A DNA stretch of 64,000 nt. Source: an uncultured Paracoccaceae bacterium. Lineage in GTDB: Bacteria > Pseudomonadota > Alphaproteobacteria > Rhodobacterales > Rhodobacteraceae. Made by a program: the position numbers and the translations under genes. A model generated the notes under the pieces. That model had not been told where the DNA came from. It searched no databases and saw only the letters and a list, made by a program, of their open reading frames with translations. This document shows positions 33,679-43,508 of the stretch, piece by piece (within the stretch, counting starts at the first letter, position 1; each line of letters starts with the position of its first letter). The stretch covers positions 1-64,000 of the forward strand of contig CANKVU010000022.1 of assembly GCA_947487205.1 (NCBI GenBank). Reading direction: 5' to 3'.

Positions 33679-35591
33679 TGTCCGGCAAGGTCGTCAGCGC
33701 CGCCGACGCGATCTCCGTCCTCCGCGACGGCGACACCGTCTGCGTCTCGGGCTTCGTCGGGGCGGGGACCCCGGACGAGCTCCTGATCGCGCTCGAGGAG
33801 CGGTTCCTGGCCACCGGCCATCCCCGCGACCTGACCCTCGTCTTCGCCGCCGCCCCCGGCGACGGCAAGGAGCGCGGCCTGAACCGGCTCGCGCACGAGG
33901 GGCTGGTGCGCCGCGCGATCGGCGGCCACTGGTCGCTGGTGCAGAAGCTCGCGACGATGGCGGTCGAGAACCGCATCGAGGCCTACAACCTGCCGCTCGG
34001 CATCGTCTCGCAGCTCTACCGGGAGATCGCCGGGGGCAAGCCCGGCATGCTGTCGAAGGTCGGATTGCGGACCTTCGTCGATCCCCGGCTCCAGGGCGGG
34101 CGCATCAATGCCCGCTCCACCGACGACCTTGTCAGCCTGCAGGTCATCGACGGCGAGGAATGGCTCTTCTACCGCTGCTTCCCGATCCATGCCGCGCTCC
34201 TGAGGGCCACCACCGCGGACCTGCGCGGCAACGCCACCCTGGAACGGGAGGCGCTGAAGCTCGACGTGACCTCCGCGGCGATGGCCGCGCACAATTCCGA
34301 CGGCGTGGTCATCGTGCAGGCGGAGCGCGTCGCCGTGCCGGGATCGCTGAAGCCGAACCGCGTCGCGATCCCCGGCCCGCTGGTCGATTGCGTCGTGGTC
34401 TCGCGCCCCGAGAACCACGCCCAGACCTACGCGACCCCCTACAGCCACGCCTTCTCGGGCGAACTCAGGGTGCCGATGGATGGATTGCCCCCGATACCGC
34501 TCGACGCGCGCAAGGTCATCGCGCGGCGAGCGGCGCTCGAACTGCCGGTGGGCGGCGTCGTCAATCTCGGCATCGGCATGCCCGAGGGCGTGGCCTCGGT
34601 CGCCGCCGAGGAGGGCATGCTCGACCACGTCACCCTGACCGCCGAACCCGGCGTGATCGGCGGCATGCCCCAGGGCGGGCTCGATTTCGGCGCCGCCCTG
34701 AACCCCGACGCGATCCTGCAGCAGAGCCTGCAATTCGACTTCTACGACGGCGGCGGGCTCGACATGGCCTGCCTCGGGATGGCCGAGGTCGACGGGCGCG
34801 GGAACGTCAACGTCTCCCGGCTGGGGCCCCGCTTCGTCGGCGCCGGCGGCTTCGTCAACATCAGCCAGAACGCCGCGCGGCTGGTGCTGGCCGGCACCTT
34901 CACCGCCGGCGGACTGGAAACCGCCGTCGAGGACGGCGAGTTGCGGATCCTGCGCGAGGGCCGGGTCCGGAAGTTCGTCTCCGAGGTCGAGCAGGTCACC
35001 TATTCCGGCGATCTCGCGGTGGAGACCGGGCAGGCCGTCATCTACGTGACCGAGCGCTGCGTCTTCACCGTCTCGGCCGCCGGCCTCCGGCTCACCGAGA
35101 TCGCCCCGGGCGTGGACCTGGAGCGCGACATCCTCGCCCACATGGAGTTCGAACCCGTCATCGACACCGTCGTCCCCATGGACCCGCTCCTCTTCCGCCC
35201 CGCGCCGATGGGGCTGAAGGCCCGGCTCATCGACGCGCCGATCGAGCACCGCATCGACCTCGACGAATCCGGGCGGCTGCTGATCAACCTGCGCGGCTAC
35301 GCCGTACGGGCACAGGGCGACATCGACGCGATCGCGCGACGTATCGAGACGCTCTGCGACGGCCTCGGCCGGAAGGTGGACATGATCGCCTGGTACGACG
35401 GGTTCGGCGTCGAGGGCGACCTCGACACCGCCTATTCCGACATGGCCGCGCGGCTGGAGAAGACCTATTACCGCTCCTCCGTCCGCTTCACGCGCAATCC
35501 CTTCACCCGGGCCCGCTTCGGCGCCGAACTGGCCAAGCGCGACCTGACGATGCAGATGCGCCGCGACGCGATCCTGTCGCCCGGCCCATGA
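33675..35591 (+). CDS. Acetate/propionate-type CoA-transferase with C-terminal extension
   Basis: The protein has 638 aa. The first CoA-transferase domain covers about 1-260 (GDTVCVSGFVGAGTPDELLI). The second covers about 275-500 (LPVGGVVNLGIGMPEGVASV) with the catalytic Glu324 in TAEPGVIGGMPQGG. This is the YdiF/Pct-type two-domain chain of about 520 residues. The additional ~120 C-terminal residues (PMDPLLFRPAPMGLK ... INLRGYAVRAQGDIDA ... IAWYDGFGV) form a separate small alpha-beta domain of unknown role. Pct-type enzymes load CoA from acetyl-CoA onto hydroxy acids such as lactate, 3-hydroxypropionate and 4-hydroxybutyrate, which fits feeding PhaC. ATGA overlaps on both sides. Confidence 0.88.
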   Translation: MMSGKVVSAADAISVLRDGDTVCVSGFVGAGTPDELLIALEERFLATGHPRDLTLVFAAAPGDGKERGLNRLAHEGLVRRAIGGHWSLVQKLATMAVENRIEAYNLPLGIVSQLYREIAGGKPGMLSKVGLRTFVDPRLQGGRINARSTDDLVSLQVIDGEEWLFYRCFPIHAALLRATTADLRGNATLEREALKLDVTSAAMAAHNSDGVVIVQAERVAVPGSLKPNRVAIPGPLVDCVVVSRPENHAQTYATPYSHAFSGELRVPMDGLPPIPLDARKVIARRAALELPVGGVVNLGIGMPEGVASVAAEEGMLDHVTLTAEPGVIGGMPQGGLDFGAALNPDAILQQSLQFDFYDGGGLDMACLGMAEVDGRGNVNVSRLGPRFVGAGGFVNISQNAARLVLAGTFTAGGLETAVEDGELRILREGRVRKFVSEVEQVTYSGDLAVETGQAVIYVTERCVFTVSAAGLRLTEIAPGVDLERDILAHMEFEPVIDTVVPMDPLLFRPAPMGLKARLIDAPIEHRIDLDESGRLLINLRGYAVRAQGDIDAIARRIETLCDGLGRKVDMIAWYDGFGVEGDLDTAYSDMAARLEKTYYRSSVRFTRNPFTRARFGAELAKRDLTMQMRRDAILSPGP

Positions 35592-36454
35592 CGACGGCGC
35601 CCCCATCCCCGCGCGAGTCGAGCGTGCGCAGCATCGGGCGCCACGGCTTCCACCGGATCGCATACCGCGACTGGGGCGAGGGAACCGACGGCGGGACCGT
35701 CTTCTGCGTCCACGGCCTGACCCGGAACAGCCACGATTTCGACCCGCTCGCCCGGCGGCTCGCCACCGACCGGCGCGTCGTCTGCCCCGATCTCGTGGGA
35801 CGCGGCCGCAGCGAGTGGCTCGCCGATCCCGCCGACTACCACCTCGTGCAGTACAACATCGACCTCGCCGTCCTGGCGGCGGGGATCGGCGCGGAGACCT
35901 TCGACTGGGTCGGGACCTCCCTCGGCGGGCTGATGGGGATCGCCTTCGCCGGCTTGCCGAACTCGCCGGTCCGCCGCCTCGTGATCAACGACATCGCGCC
36001 CGAGGTGCCGCTGCCCGCGCTGTGGCGCGTCGCGCGATACATGCAGGAGGATCGCCGCTTCGCCGACCTGGAGGAGGTGGAAGCGCATCTGCGCGTCACC
36101 CTCGCGCCCTTCGGCCCGATGACGGATGTCGACTGGCGGCGGATGGCGCGGACCAGCGTCATCGAGTGTGGCGACGGGTTGCGGCTCGCCTTCGATCCCG
36201 GGATCTCCCGCAACGCCAGGCGCAGTTCGCTACTGGTGCATCTGAACCTTTGGCGCTACTGGGATCTGATATCGTGTCCGGTCCTGATCCTGCGGGGTGC
36301 TCGATCCGACTTCCTGACCCCTCGGCTACTCGACCGCATGCGCCGCCGCCTGCCACATGCGGAGGTGATCGAGTTCCAGGGTATCGGCCACGCGCCGACG
36401 CTCAACGCGGCCGAGCAGATCGACCGCGTCCAGGGGTGGCTGGACGCCAATTGA
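35588..36454 (+). CDS. Alpha/beta hydrolase
   Basis: A 288-aa hydrolase. The oxyanion-hole strand is FCVHGLTRNSHDFD, the nucleophile elbow GTSLGG, the acid Asp in LRGARSDFLTP, and the base His in FQGIGHAPTLN. It is the last gene of the operon and overlaps the CoA-transferase stop (ATGA). Such enzymes in PHA loci may act as intracellular depolymerases, oligomer hydrolases or acyl-CoA thioesterases. The soluble type is common in Rhodobacterales and specificity cannot be read; the operon suggests a role in polymer turnover. Confidence 0.85.
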   Translation: MTTAPPSPRESSVRSIGRHGFHRIAYRDWGEGTDGGTVFCVHGLTRNSHDFDPLARRLATDRRVVCPDLVGRGRSEWLADPADYHLVQYNIDLAVLAAGIGAETFDWVGTSLGGLMGIAFAGLPNSPVRRLVINDIAPEVPLPALWRVARYMQEDRRFADLEEVEAHLRVTLAPFGPMTDVDWRRMARTSVIECGDGLRLAFDPGISRNARRSSLLVHLNLWRYWDLISCPVLILRGARSDFLTPRLLDRMRRRLPHAEVIEFQGIGHAPTLNAAEQIDRVQGWLDAN

Positions 36455-36558
36455 GGACGAGCGTGTCCGCGGGGCTTGAGCAGCAGACCGATCCGCGCAC
36501 CTCTGCGGAATTGCAATAGCAGTACTGACCGTCATTTATCACTCGCCAGGGAAGACCC

Positions 36559-36732
36559 ATGGAAAAGCCATTGCCCCGTACCTTGTCCGCGAGCGAAGCC
36601 AAGGCTCAGGCCACGACCGCTCACGTCAAGGAACTGACGGAGAAGGAAGCGTCCGAACGGGCCGCGAAGACCGACCGGCTGCGCGCGGCGCGTCTCGAGA
36701 GAGATGCGATTGCGCAGGACAAAAAATCCTGA
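36559..36732 (+). CDS. Small charged helical protein, 57 aa
   Basis: ATG 36559 with AGGGAAG just upstream opens a 57-codon frame of high lysine/glutamate/alanine content (SEAKAQATTAHVKELTEKEA, then RLRAARLERDAIAQDKKS), predicted to be one long helix. It resembles short conserved proteins seen in Rhizobiales. It is the first gene of a patch that looks less GC-rich than the surroundings. Function unknown. Confidence 0.6.
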   Translation: MEKPLPRTLSASEAKAQATTAHVKELTEKEASERAAKTDRLRAARLERDAIAQDKKS

Positions 36733-36989
36733 CTTGGAGGCAGTTTTTAAACGGCCCTGATCTATCGGGTTCAAAACGGTGCCCGATCGGAGCGGACCTT
36801 TGCGCACGATGCAAAAATTCTGAAAGCGATGCGTAGGACGTTGCTGCAGAACTCACGCCTGAGGGTGGCGCCACCTTTCTCTGCCGATGTCAGGTCATGC
36901 GAACGATCTTAGCGACGCCGAGGGCCGATAAGCGGTTCATGACAATGGGCGTCAATCCTGGCGAGTTGAGGATAGCTGCACGACCCGAC

Positions 36990-37854
36990 CCTCCCCTTGG
37001 ATCAGGGCCGCGTTGATCCAGGAATTTCCGGTCGATGTGCAGTGTCGAGCGCCAACGCGGAGACCGCAAGAAGCTCCGGCGCCGGCGCGGTGGTCGTGGA
37101 TAGGAACGTCGTTGGGAACAGGTATCCGAGCGCCGAATGCGGACGCTCGGGATTGTCGTGGTGGCGCCGGCGGCCGATCCCGTCCCGGGCAGGGGATAGC
37201 GAGCGGAACGGGTGCAGGTTCAGGCATTCGTCGCGGAGTTTGCCGTTGACGCTCTCGACGAAGGCGTGTCGCGAACCGGCTTGCCAGGCGCGATGAAGCG
37301 CGGGCGCATGCCGGTGCGCTCGGACCGGTCGAACATGGCATTGCCGGTGCCCTCGGGGCCATTGTCGAGAACGATTTCCTCGGGCAGCGACGAGGTCGTC
37401 GAGGCGCCATTGCTCCGAGCGACAATGGCGCTCGCGACCCGGGCACGGGAAATGGAGAGATCGACGATCTGACCGGGGCAGAACCGGCTGGGATCGTCGA
37501 CGATGTTCAGCACGCGGAAGCGTCGGTTATCGACAAGCTGATCGCTGATGGTGGCGAGCGACCAGCGCTGCAGGGGCCGCTCCGGCACCATGCGGCATCT
37601 GCTCGGCCACCAGCCGCTTGAGCCTGGCGTTCTCGGCCTCGCGCTCCGTCAGCCGCTTGGCCTCGCTGGTCTCCATGCCGCCGAACGTCTTGGGCCAGGT
37701 ACGAGACACGTCGCCGTGCTGATCCCGTGCCGCCGGCAGATCTCGTCCACCTTCGCGCCGTCGAGGCAGTGCATCGACCGTGCTCCTTGAGGACGCCGAT
37801 GATCTTCTCTTCGCTGAACCGCTCGTGCTTCGTGGCTCTTCCTCCTTCATCCAT
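36990..37854 (-). mobile_element. IS3-family insertion sequence remnant
   Basis: On the minus strand, pieces of OrfA occur in three frames: KHERFSEEKIIGVLKEHG from 37854, then KVDEICRRHGIS, then FGGMETSEAKRLTEREAENA ... LKRLVAEQM. They are followed by the DDE transposase core of OrfB: RRFRVLNIVDD, LPEEIVLDNGPE, FIAPGKPVRD, then DECLNLHPF and NPERPHSALGYL near 37130-37230. The first ~130 residues of OrfB are missing, and several frameshifts break the rest, so the element is dead. I could not define terminal inverted repeats or target duplications. Confidence 0.85.
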
Positions 37855-37860
37855 TCAGAA

Positions 37861-38213
37861 GGGGAAGATTGCAGTTCGCAGCGGCCCGGTTTTCGGGGGG
37901 AAGGTCACGGGATCGCCAGCCAGGCGAGTCACCTCACCCTCGAGGATCCCAGCCCGTTGATGGGATGAATTCGATCGGCCGACTGAATCGATTGTCCCGC
38001 CGCCCGACCGTTATTTGTGGTCGCGTTTCCGTGCTGGCCTTGGTGAAGCAGCCGACTGGTCGAACAGGACCATGGCACTTGGGAACGTGCGGTCGAAGCC
38101 GATCCATCCGATCGACGCTCAGCCCCTACAAGTCCCTCATGTCGCGCTCCCGAAGTTCGGGAGCTTGACACGCTCAGCCCGGGCAGCCGCAACCGGATCA
38201 ATAGGTCCCGAAC
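37861..38213. other. Noncoding stretch beside the IS remnant
   Basis: No gene seen. Contains a short inverted pair around 38148-38163 (GCTCCCGAAGTTCGGGAGC; CTCCCGAA / TTCGGGAG with a 1-2 base centre), 50 bases beyond the stop of the small leftward protein, which may act as a weak terminator for it. Confidence 0.35.
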
Positions 38214-38348
38214 CTATTTCTTCTTGTGCTCGCCAAGGTTGGTCATGACTTTGCCTTTCATCGAATCTGCTGTTGCAGAAACCTTTTCCTTCACCTTTTT
38301 CGGCTTCTTCACTTCCCGATTGCCACGTTGCTTGTCGCCCTTGGACAT
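38214..38348 (-). CDS. Small lysine-rich protein, 44 aa
   Basis: ATG 38348 preceded by CAGGAGAAATTCAA (strong AGGAG). The product begins MSKGDKQRGNREVKKPKKVK and ends NLGEHKKK: very basic, with no membrane segment. Near-identical N-termini are familiar from small conserved hypothetical proteins of Rhizobiales (Methylobacterium/Bradyrhizobium), from memory. It may bind nucleic acid, but no function is established. It lies about 110 bases downstream of groEL on the same strand. Confidence 0.75.
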   Translation of the reverse strand: MSKGDKQRGNREVKKPKKVKEKVSATADSMKGKVMTNLGEHKKK

Positions 38349-38455
38349 TTGAATTTCTCCTGGTCCCGAGTCTTGTTTGATTCGTTAGTCGGTGTCTTCT
38401 CGAATAGGAAATGTAATCTTGCGACCCGTGCCTCTCGGCGACAGAACGCGGCCGT

Positions 38456-40093
<1,638 letters not shown>

Positions 40094-40139
40094 GGTCGGG
40101 TGCTCCTGAAAAATGGAAAGGTCGGCGTCGCGGTCGGGG

Positions 40140-40427
40140 TCAGGCCATGACGCCGAGGATGTCGCTCTCCTTCATGATCATGAGATCTTCGCCATCCAGC
40201 TTGATTTCGGTGCCCGACCATTTTCCGAACAGGATTCGGTCGCCGGCCTTCACGCCCATGGGGATGCGCACGCCATCCTCGTCATTCGCGCCGGCTCCAA
40301 CCGAGACGATCTCGCCTTCCTGCGGCTTCACCTTGGCAGTGTCAGGTATCAGGAGCCCGCCCGACGTCGTCTCGTCACCTTCGATGCGGCGAACGAGAAC
40401 GCGGTCGTGGAGTGGAGTGAACGACAT
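40140..40427 (-). CDS. groES: Co-chaperonin GroES (10 kDa)
   Basis: A 95-aa protein with the GroES start [18 protein letters not shown], the mobile loop [20 protein letters not shown] and the end [10 protein letters not shown] take ATG 40427 (GGAG eight to nine bases upstream) and reject the 27-residue upstream extension. First gene of the groES-groEL operon. Confidence 0.97.
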   Translation of the reverse strand: MSFTPLHDRVLVRRIEGDETTSGGLLIPDTAKVKPQEGEIVSVGAGANDEDGVRIPMGVKAGDRILFGKWSGTEIKLDGEDLMIMKESDILGVMA

Positions 40428-40540
40428 ATCATTGCTCCGTCTTCGGATTTCCAAGGGAGCATGGCAATGTTCGGAAGTATTTTGGCGCTCGCCACACCGG
40501 AGTGCCAACCAGAGTAAAGTGATAGCTCAGCAGTGCTTCC

Positions 40541-40570
40541 ACAATGGGGCCTCAGAATTACTTTCGAAGT
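40541..40570 (-). promoter_or_regulatory. Sigma-32-like heat-shock promoter of groES-groEL
   Basis: On the minus strand, ACTTCGAAAG (-35 region, 40561-40570) is followed 11 bases later by CCCCATTGT (-10, 40541-40549). The -10 matches the heat-shock consensus CCCCATnT closely; the -35 is a variant of CTTGAAA with one extra base. It lies about 115 bases upstream of groES. No CIRCE inverted repeat is present, so HrcA control is not supported. Confidence 0.65.
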
Positions 40571-41526
40571 CCATTCGAAAAAGATCGGCTGCGCCGTTCG
40601 AACGGCCCGGCGAGATCGTACGCACGGTTCGCGCGATCCGGTTTCCGGGTGCCGGGACGCCCGACGGACTTTCCCAGCGCGGAGCCGACCGGTCCCAGAC
40701 GGGGGCAGAATGGGGCCTTGCCGGTTGTCGCTGGTTCGTGGCCCCTCCGCGCAATGTCACGCGGGGCCGCGACCTCGAGGGCAGGGCGGTCCTCCATGAT
40801 TACGACGGGAGCCGCGATCCCGAAGGACGCCATCCGGCCGAGATTCCATCCGGCCGAGATTCCATCCGGCCCAGTCCTCGTCGCGGCATGGATCAACCTT
40901 CAATATCACGGGGCCATCGTGGCTCCGGACGCATTCGGAGGGGGCAACAAGCTTTTCCAGAATGTCGCGGGCGCGACCGGCAAGCTCCGGGGTGGACCCT
41001 CGAACCAGGGCCTGGCCTTCGGGGATCGGGGTCGCGCACGAACCGCCGCGATTGGCAGTGCGGGTGGACGCTTCGAAATCGACACTTGCCGCCACTCTGG
41101 AGGCGCGCCCTGCAAGTCGCGGATCGGGCGCGGCGGGATGGATCGATGTCGCGGTCATTGGCGAGGCCGGTCTTGGGGCCCCTCCTGCAGGTCCCGAAGG
41201 GGATGATCGCATGAGGATGCAGTCTGCACGATCGCGGGGCGATCGGCCCCCTTCCTCAAGGGGCCGGCCCTGGTCATCGGGCGCCTTCTCCTCCCGCCGG
41301 GAATCGTGAATACGGGCCTGGATCGCAGGTCAGAGCCTTCGCGTGGACGGAGTGTCTGCGCCAATCCGGCATCCGTATTCCGATGGACGGCAAAGCCCTG
41401 GTCTCCGGAGAGGGCGGGACAGCGCCGCCCGGAAGCGCCGAGATGTCGAACCATTCCGCCTTCCCGGTCTTGGGGGGACGATGTCTTGAAACTGCCCGTT
41501 CCCTCTCCAAAGCGGCGCCCGAGCCC
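40571..41526. other. Long noncoding stretch with a 16-bp tandem repeat
   Basis: About 950 bases with no protein I can support on either strand. At 40831-40872 there are about 2.6 perfect copies of CATCCGGCCGAGATTC. The stretch may be the worn boundary of the groESL patch or the remains of a dead gene. Confidence 0.5.
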
Positions 41527-42015
41527 ATGCATACACGCGACCAGTTACCCCCTGCCGGGCGCATCGGTGTTATCTCCGACACCCATTCCCTGCTTCGCCC
41601 CGAGGCGCTCGAGGCCCTCGAAGGGGTGGACCGCATCCTGCATGCGGGCGATATCGGCGATCCCGGCCATCTCGACACGCTGGCCCGCATCGCCCCGGTG
41701 ACGGCGATCCGCGGCAACATCGACCGCGGCGACTGGGCCGAGGCCCTGCCCGAAACGGCGACCCTCGCGGCGCTCGGCCTGCGGATCCACATGATCCACG
41801 ACCGCAAGGCCCTGCGGGCCGATCCGCGGGCCGAAGGGTGGGATGTCGTGATCTCGGGCCATTCCCACAAGCCCGGCATCGACGAAACCGGGGGCGCCCT
41901 GTGGCTGAACCCCGGCGCGGCCGGCCCCCGTCGCTTTCGCCTTCCGGTCACGCTGGCCTTCCTCTGGGAGGAGGCGGGCCGCCCCCGCGCCATGATCCAC
42001 CCCTTGCCCATCTGA
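41527..42015 (+). CDS. Metallophosphoesterase, YfcE/MJ0936-type phosphodiesterase
   Basis: The protein has 162 aa. The metal-binding motifs are in order: IGVISDTHS (Asp, His), ILHAGDIGD, AIRGNIDR, ISGHSHKPG and a closing LNPGAAGPRR. These mark the YfcE/MJ0936 family of Mn/Ni-dependent phosphodiesterases, mostly of unknown physiological substrate. ATG 41527; upstream frame is open but non-native. Seems monocistronic; no clear ribosome site. Confidence 0.9.
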   Translation: MHTRDQLPPAGRIGVISDTHSLLRPEALEALEGVDRILHAGDIGDPGHLDTLARIAPVTAIRGNIDRGDWAEALPETATLAALGLRIHMIHDRKALRADPRAEGWDVVISGHSHKPGIDETGGALWLNPGAAGPRRFRLPVTLAFLWEEAGRPRAMIHPLPI

Positions 42016-42296
42016 CCTGTTTCCGGCCGAGTCGGCTTCGTGAGACGCCCTGGATTTGCCGAAGTCGTATTGCCGTCGCGCCTTTGGCGAGGCGACCTCT
42101 CGCGCGCGGCACGGGCTGACGATTCGCGGGATCGTGGATGGATGTCCGTCCCGATCGGACGGGAATCATGGAACTCTCCTTCCGGCACCCGGAGCGTATT
42201 CCCGGCACCGGTCACGCCGTCGGCCAAGATACCGATCAACCTTCCCTTCGGCCGAGCCTGTTACGTTCCCCTTCCGGGACCAGACGGGAGAAGAGA

Positions 42297-42737
42297 ATGG
42301 TGGCGGGCAAGCAATGCGGTCTCTGCGGAGAATGGCTGTGCCAGACGGCTTTCGACGGGCGGGCCAAGGACTGCTCGGCCTGCCGCCGGACCGAGGCGGC
42401 GCGGCCCCCGCGCGGCCGAAGTCCAGTGGAAAGGGCTCTGACCCCTCGGGGTGCCAAGGCCGCCATCATGCAGGACGCCAGAGCGCGATCCGAGGCGGAA
42501 GGCGTGGCATACGAGGTGGATCACGTCATCCCGGTCAGGGGCAAGGTTCGCCGCAACTCGGACGACTGGGTGCTGGTCTGCGGGCTCGACATTCCCTCCA
42601 ACTGGCAGATCGTGCCGAAAAGCGACAACCGGGAGAAGTGGATGTTTTTCAGCCGCGATGACGCCCGCGTCGAGGAAGACCGGCTGCTGAAGCTGGCAAC
42701 CGCGTCGTCACGAGGCCGGTCTGATCCGGGCGAATGA
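42297..42737 (+). CDS. HNH endonuclease-like protein with N-terminal zinc ribbon
   Basis: The protein has 146 aa. The N-terminus has two cysteine pairs (CGLC and CSAC, about residues 7-29) of a likely zinc ribbon. The HNH core lies about residues 73-112: YEVDHVIPVRGK, then WVLVCGLDIPSNWQIVPKSDN. The DH pair, the central Asn and the final NxxK region match HNH nucleases. ATG 42297 follows GGGAGAAGAGA. The gene stands alone; a host repair, restriction or former mobile-element role are all possible. Confidence 0.78.
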   Translation: MVAGKQCGLCGEWLCQTAFDGRAKDCSACRRTEAARPPRGRSPVERALTPRGAKAAIMQDARARSEAEGVAYEVDHVIPVRGKVRRNSDDWVLVCGLDIPSNWQIVPKSDNREKWMFFSRDDARVEEDRLLKLATASSRGRSDPGE

Positions 42738-43082
42738 CGCGCACCCTTGCCAAATCCCGCTGCCCCGACCGAAATCGAGCGGGCGAGGGATCGGATGCCC
42801 CGTTCGAGGGCCGTGATCCGAAAACCCGGCACGCTGGAGGCCGGTATCCGCGGACGCATTCCGATCCATCCGTGCCCGCTTGCCGAGCTGTCCCCGGAGC
42901 GTATCCGTGCCGTTGCGCGCGCGTAGGTGGGTCTACCTGATCTGGGCGCAGGTGCAGCGCGCCTTTCCGGCCATGCGCCCGGGCTGATGCGCCTGGCGTT
43001 CCCCCGCGGCATCGAACCGAGGCGGGCTTCTCGCCATGGCGACGCGGGTTGAACGCAGCTTGCGACATGCGATGGTCGGATC
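42738..43082. other. Noncoding stretch upstream of the ion channel gene
   Basis: About 345 bases with no supported gene, repeat or terminator. It should hold the promoter for the channel/acetyltransferase pair. Confidence 0.4.
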
Positions 43083-43508
43083 ATGATCTTCCAGCTCGTT
43101 CTCGGCAGCGTCATCATCGGCATCACCGCTCTCGCGGCGGCGATGCTGTGGGCGGGCCTCGAAGCGATCCTGGTCCGCAGCCACGCCTGGATGACGCGTC
43201 CGCCCCATGGCCCGAAGCTGATGGCGATGGTGTCGCTCGCGGTGCTCTGCACCCTCCTGATGATGACGGCATCGGTCTGGATATGGGCCGTGGCCTTCTG
43301 GATCCTGCGGACCTTCGAGAGCTTCGAGGCGTCGCTGTACTTCTCCCTAGTCGTCTTCACCACGCTGGGGTTCGGCGACGTGCTGCTGCCGGCCGAGTGG
43401 CGCCTGCTCGGAGGCCTGGCCGCCGCGAACGGTCTGCTGAGCTTCGGGATCCTCACGGCCATCCTGGTCGAGACGCTGCGCGAGACGCGGTCGCGGCAGC
43501 GGGGGTGA
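43083..43508 (+). CDS. Two-helix potassium channel family protein
   Basis: The protein has 141 aa. Two to three hydrophobic helices flank a pore loop with the selectivity filter TTLGFGD (residues 93-99), characteristic of K+ channels (ion_trans_2 type). No RCK/TrkA-N regulatory domain is fused. The last bases overlap the GTG start of the acetyltransferase (GTGA). Likely a small inner-membrane K+ channel. Confidence 0.88.
   Translation: MIFQLVLGSVIIGITALAAAMLWAGLEAILVRSHAWMTRPPHGPKLMAMVSLAVLCTLLMMTASVWIWAVAFWILRTFESFEASLYFSLVVFTTLGFGDVLLPAEWRLLGGLAAANGLLSFGILTAILVETLRETRSRQRG

Noticed and set aside
30503-35663. Long minus-strand frames opposite the PHA operon
   Set aside because: Antisense shadows; all six plus-strand genes have catalytic motifs and ribosome sites.
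40428-40570. CIRCE element for HrcA upstream of groES
   Set aside because: No TTAGCACTC-n9-GAGTGCTAA-like repeat; only unrelated AGCACT and GCACTC fragments.
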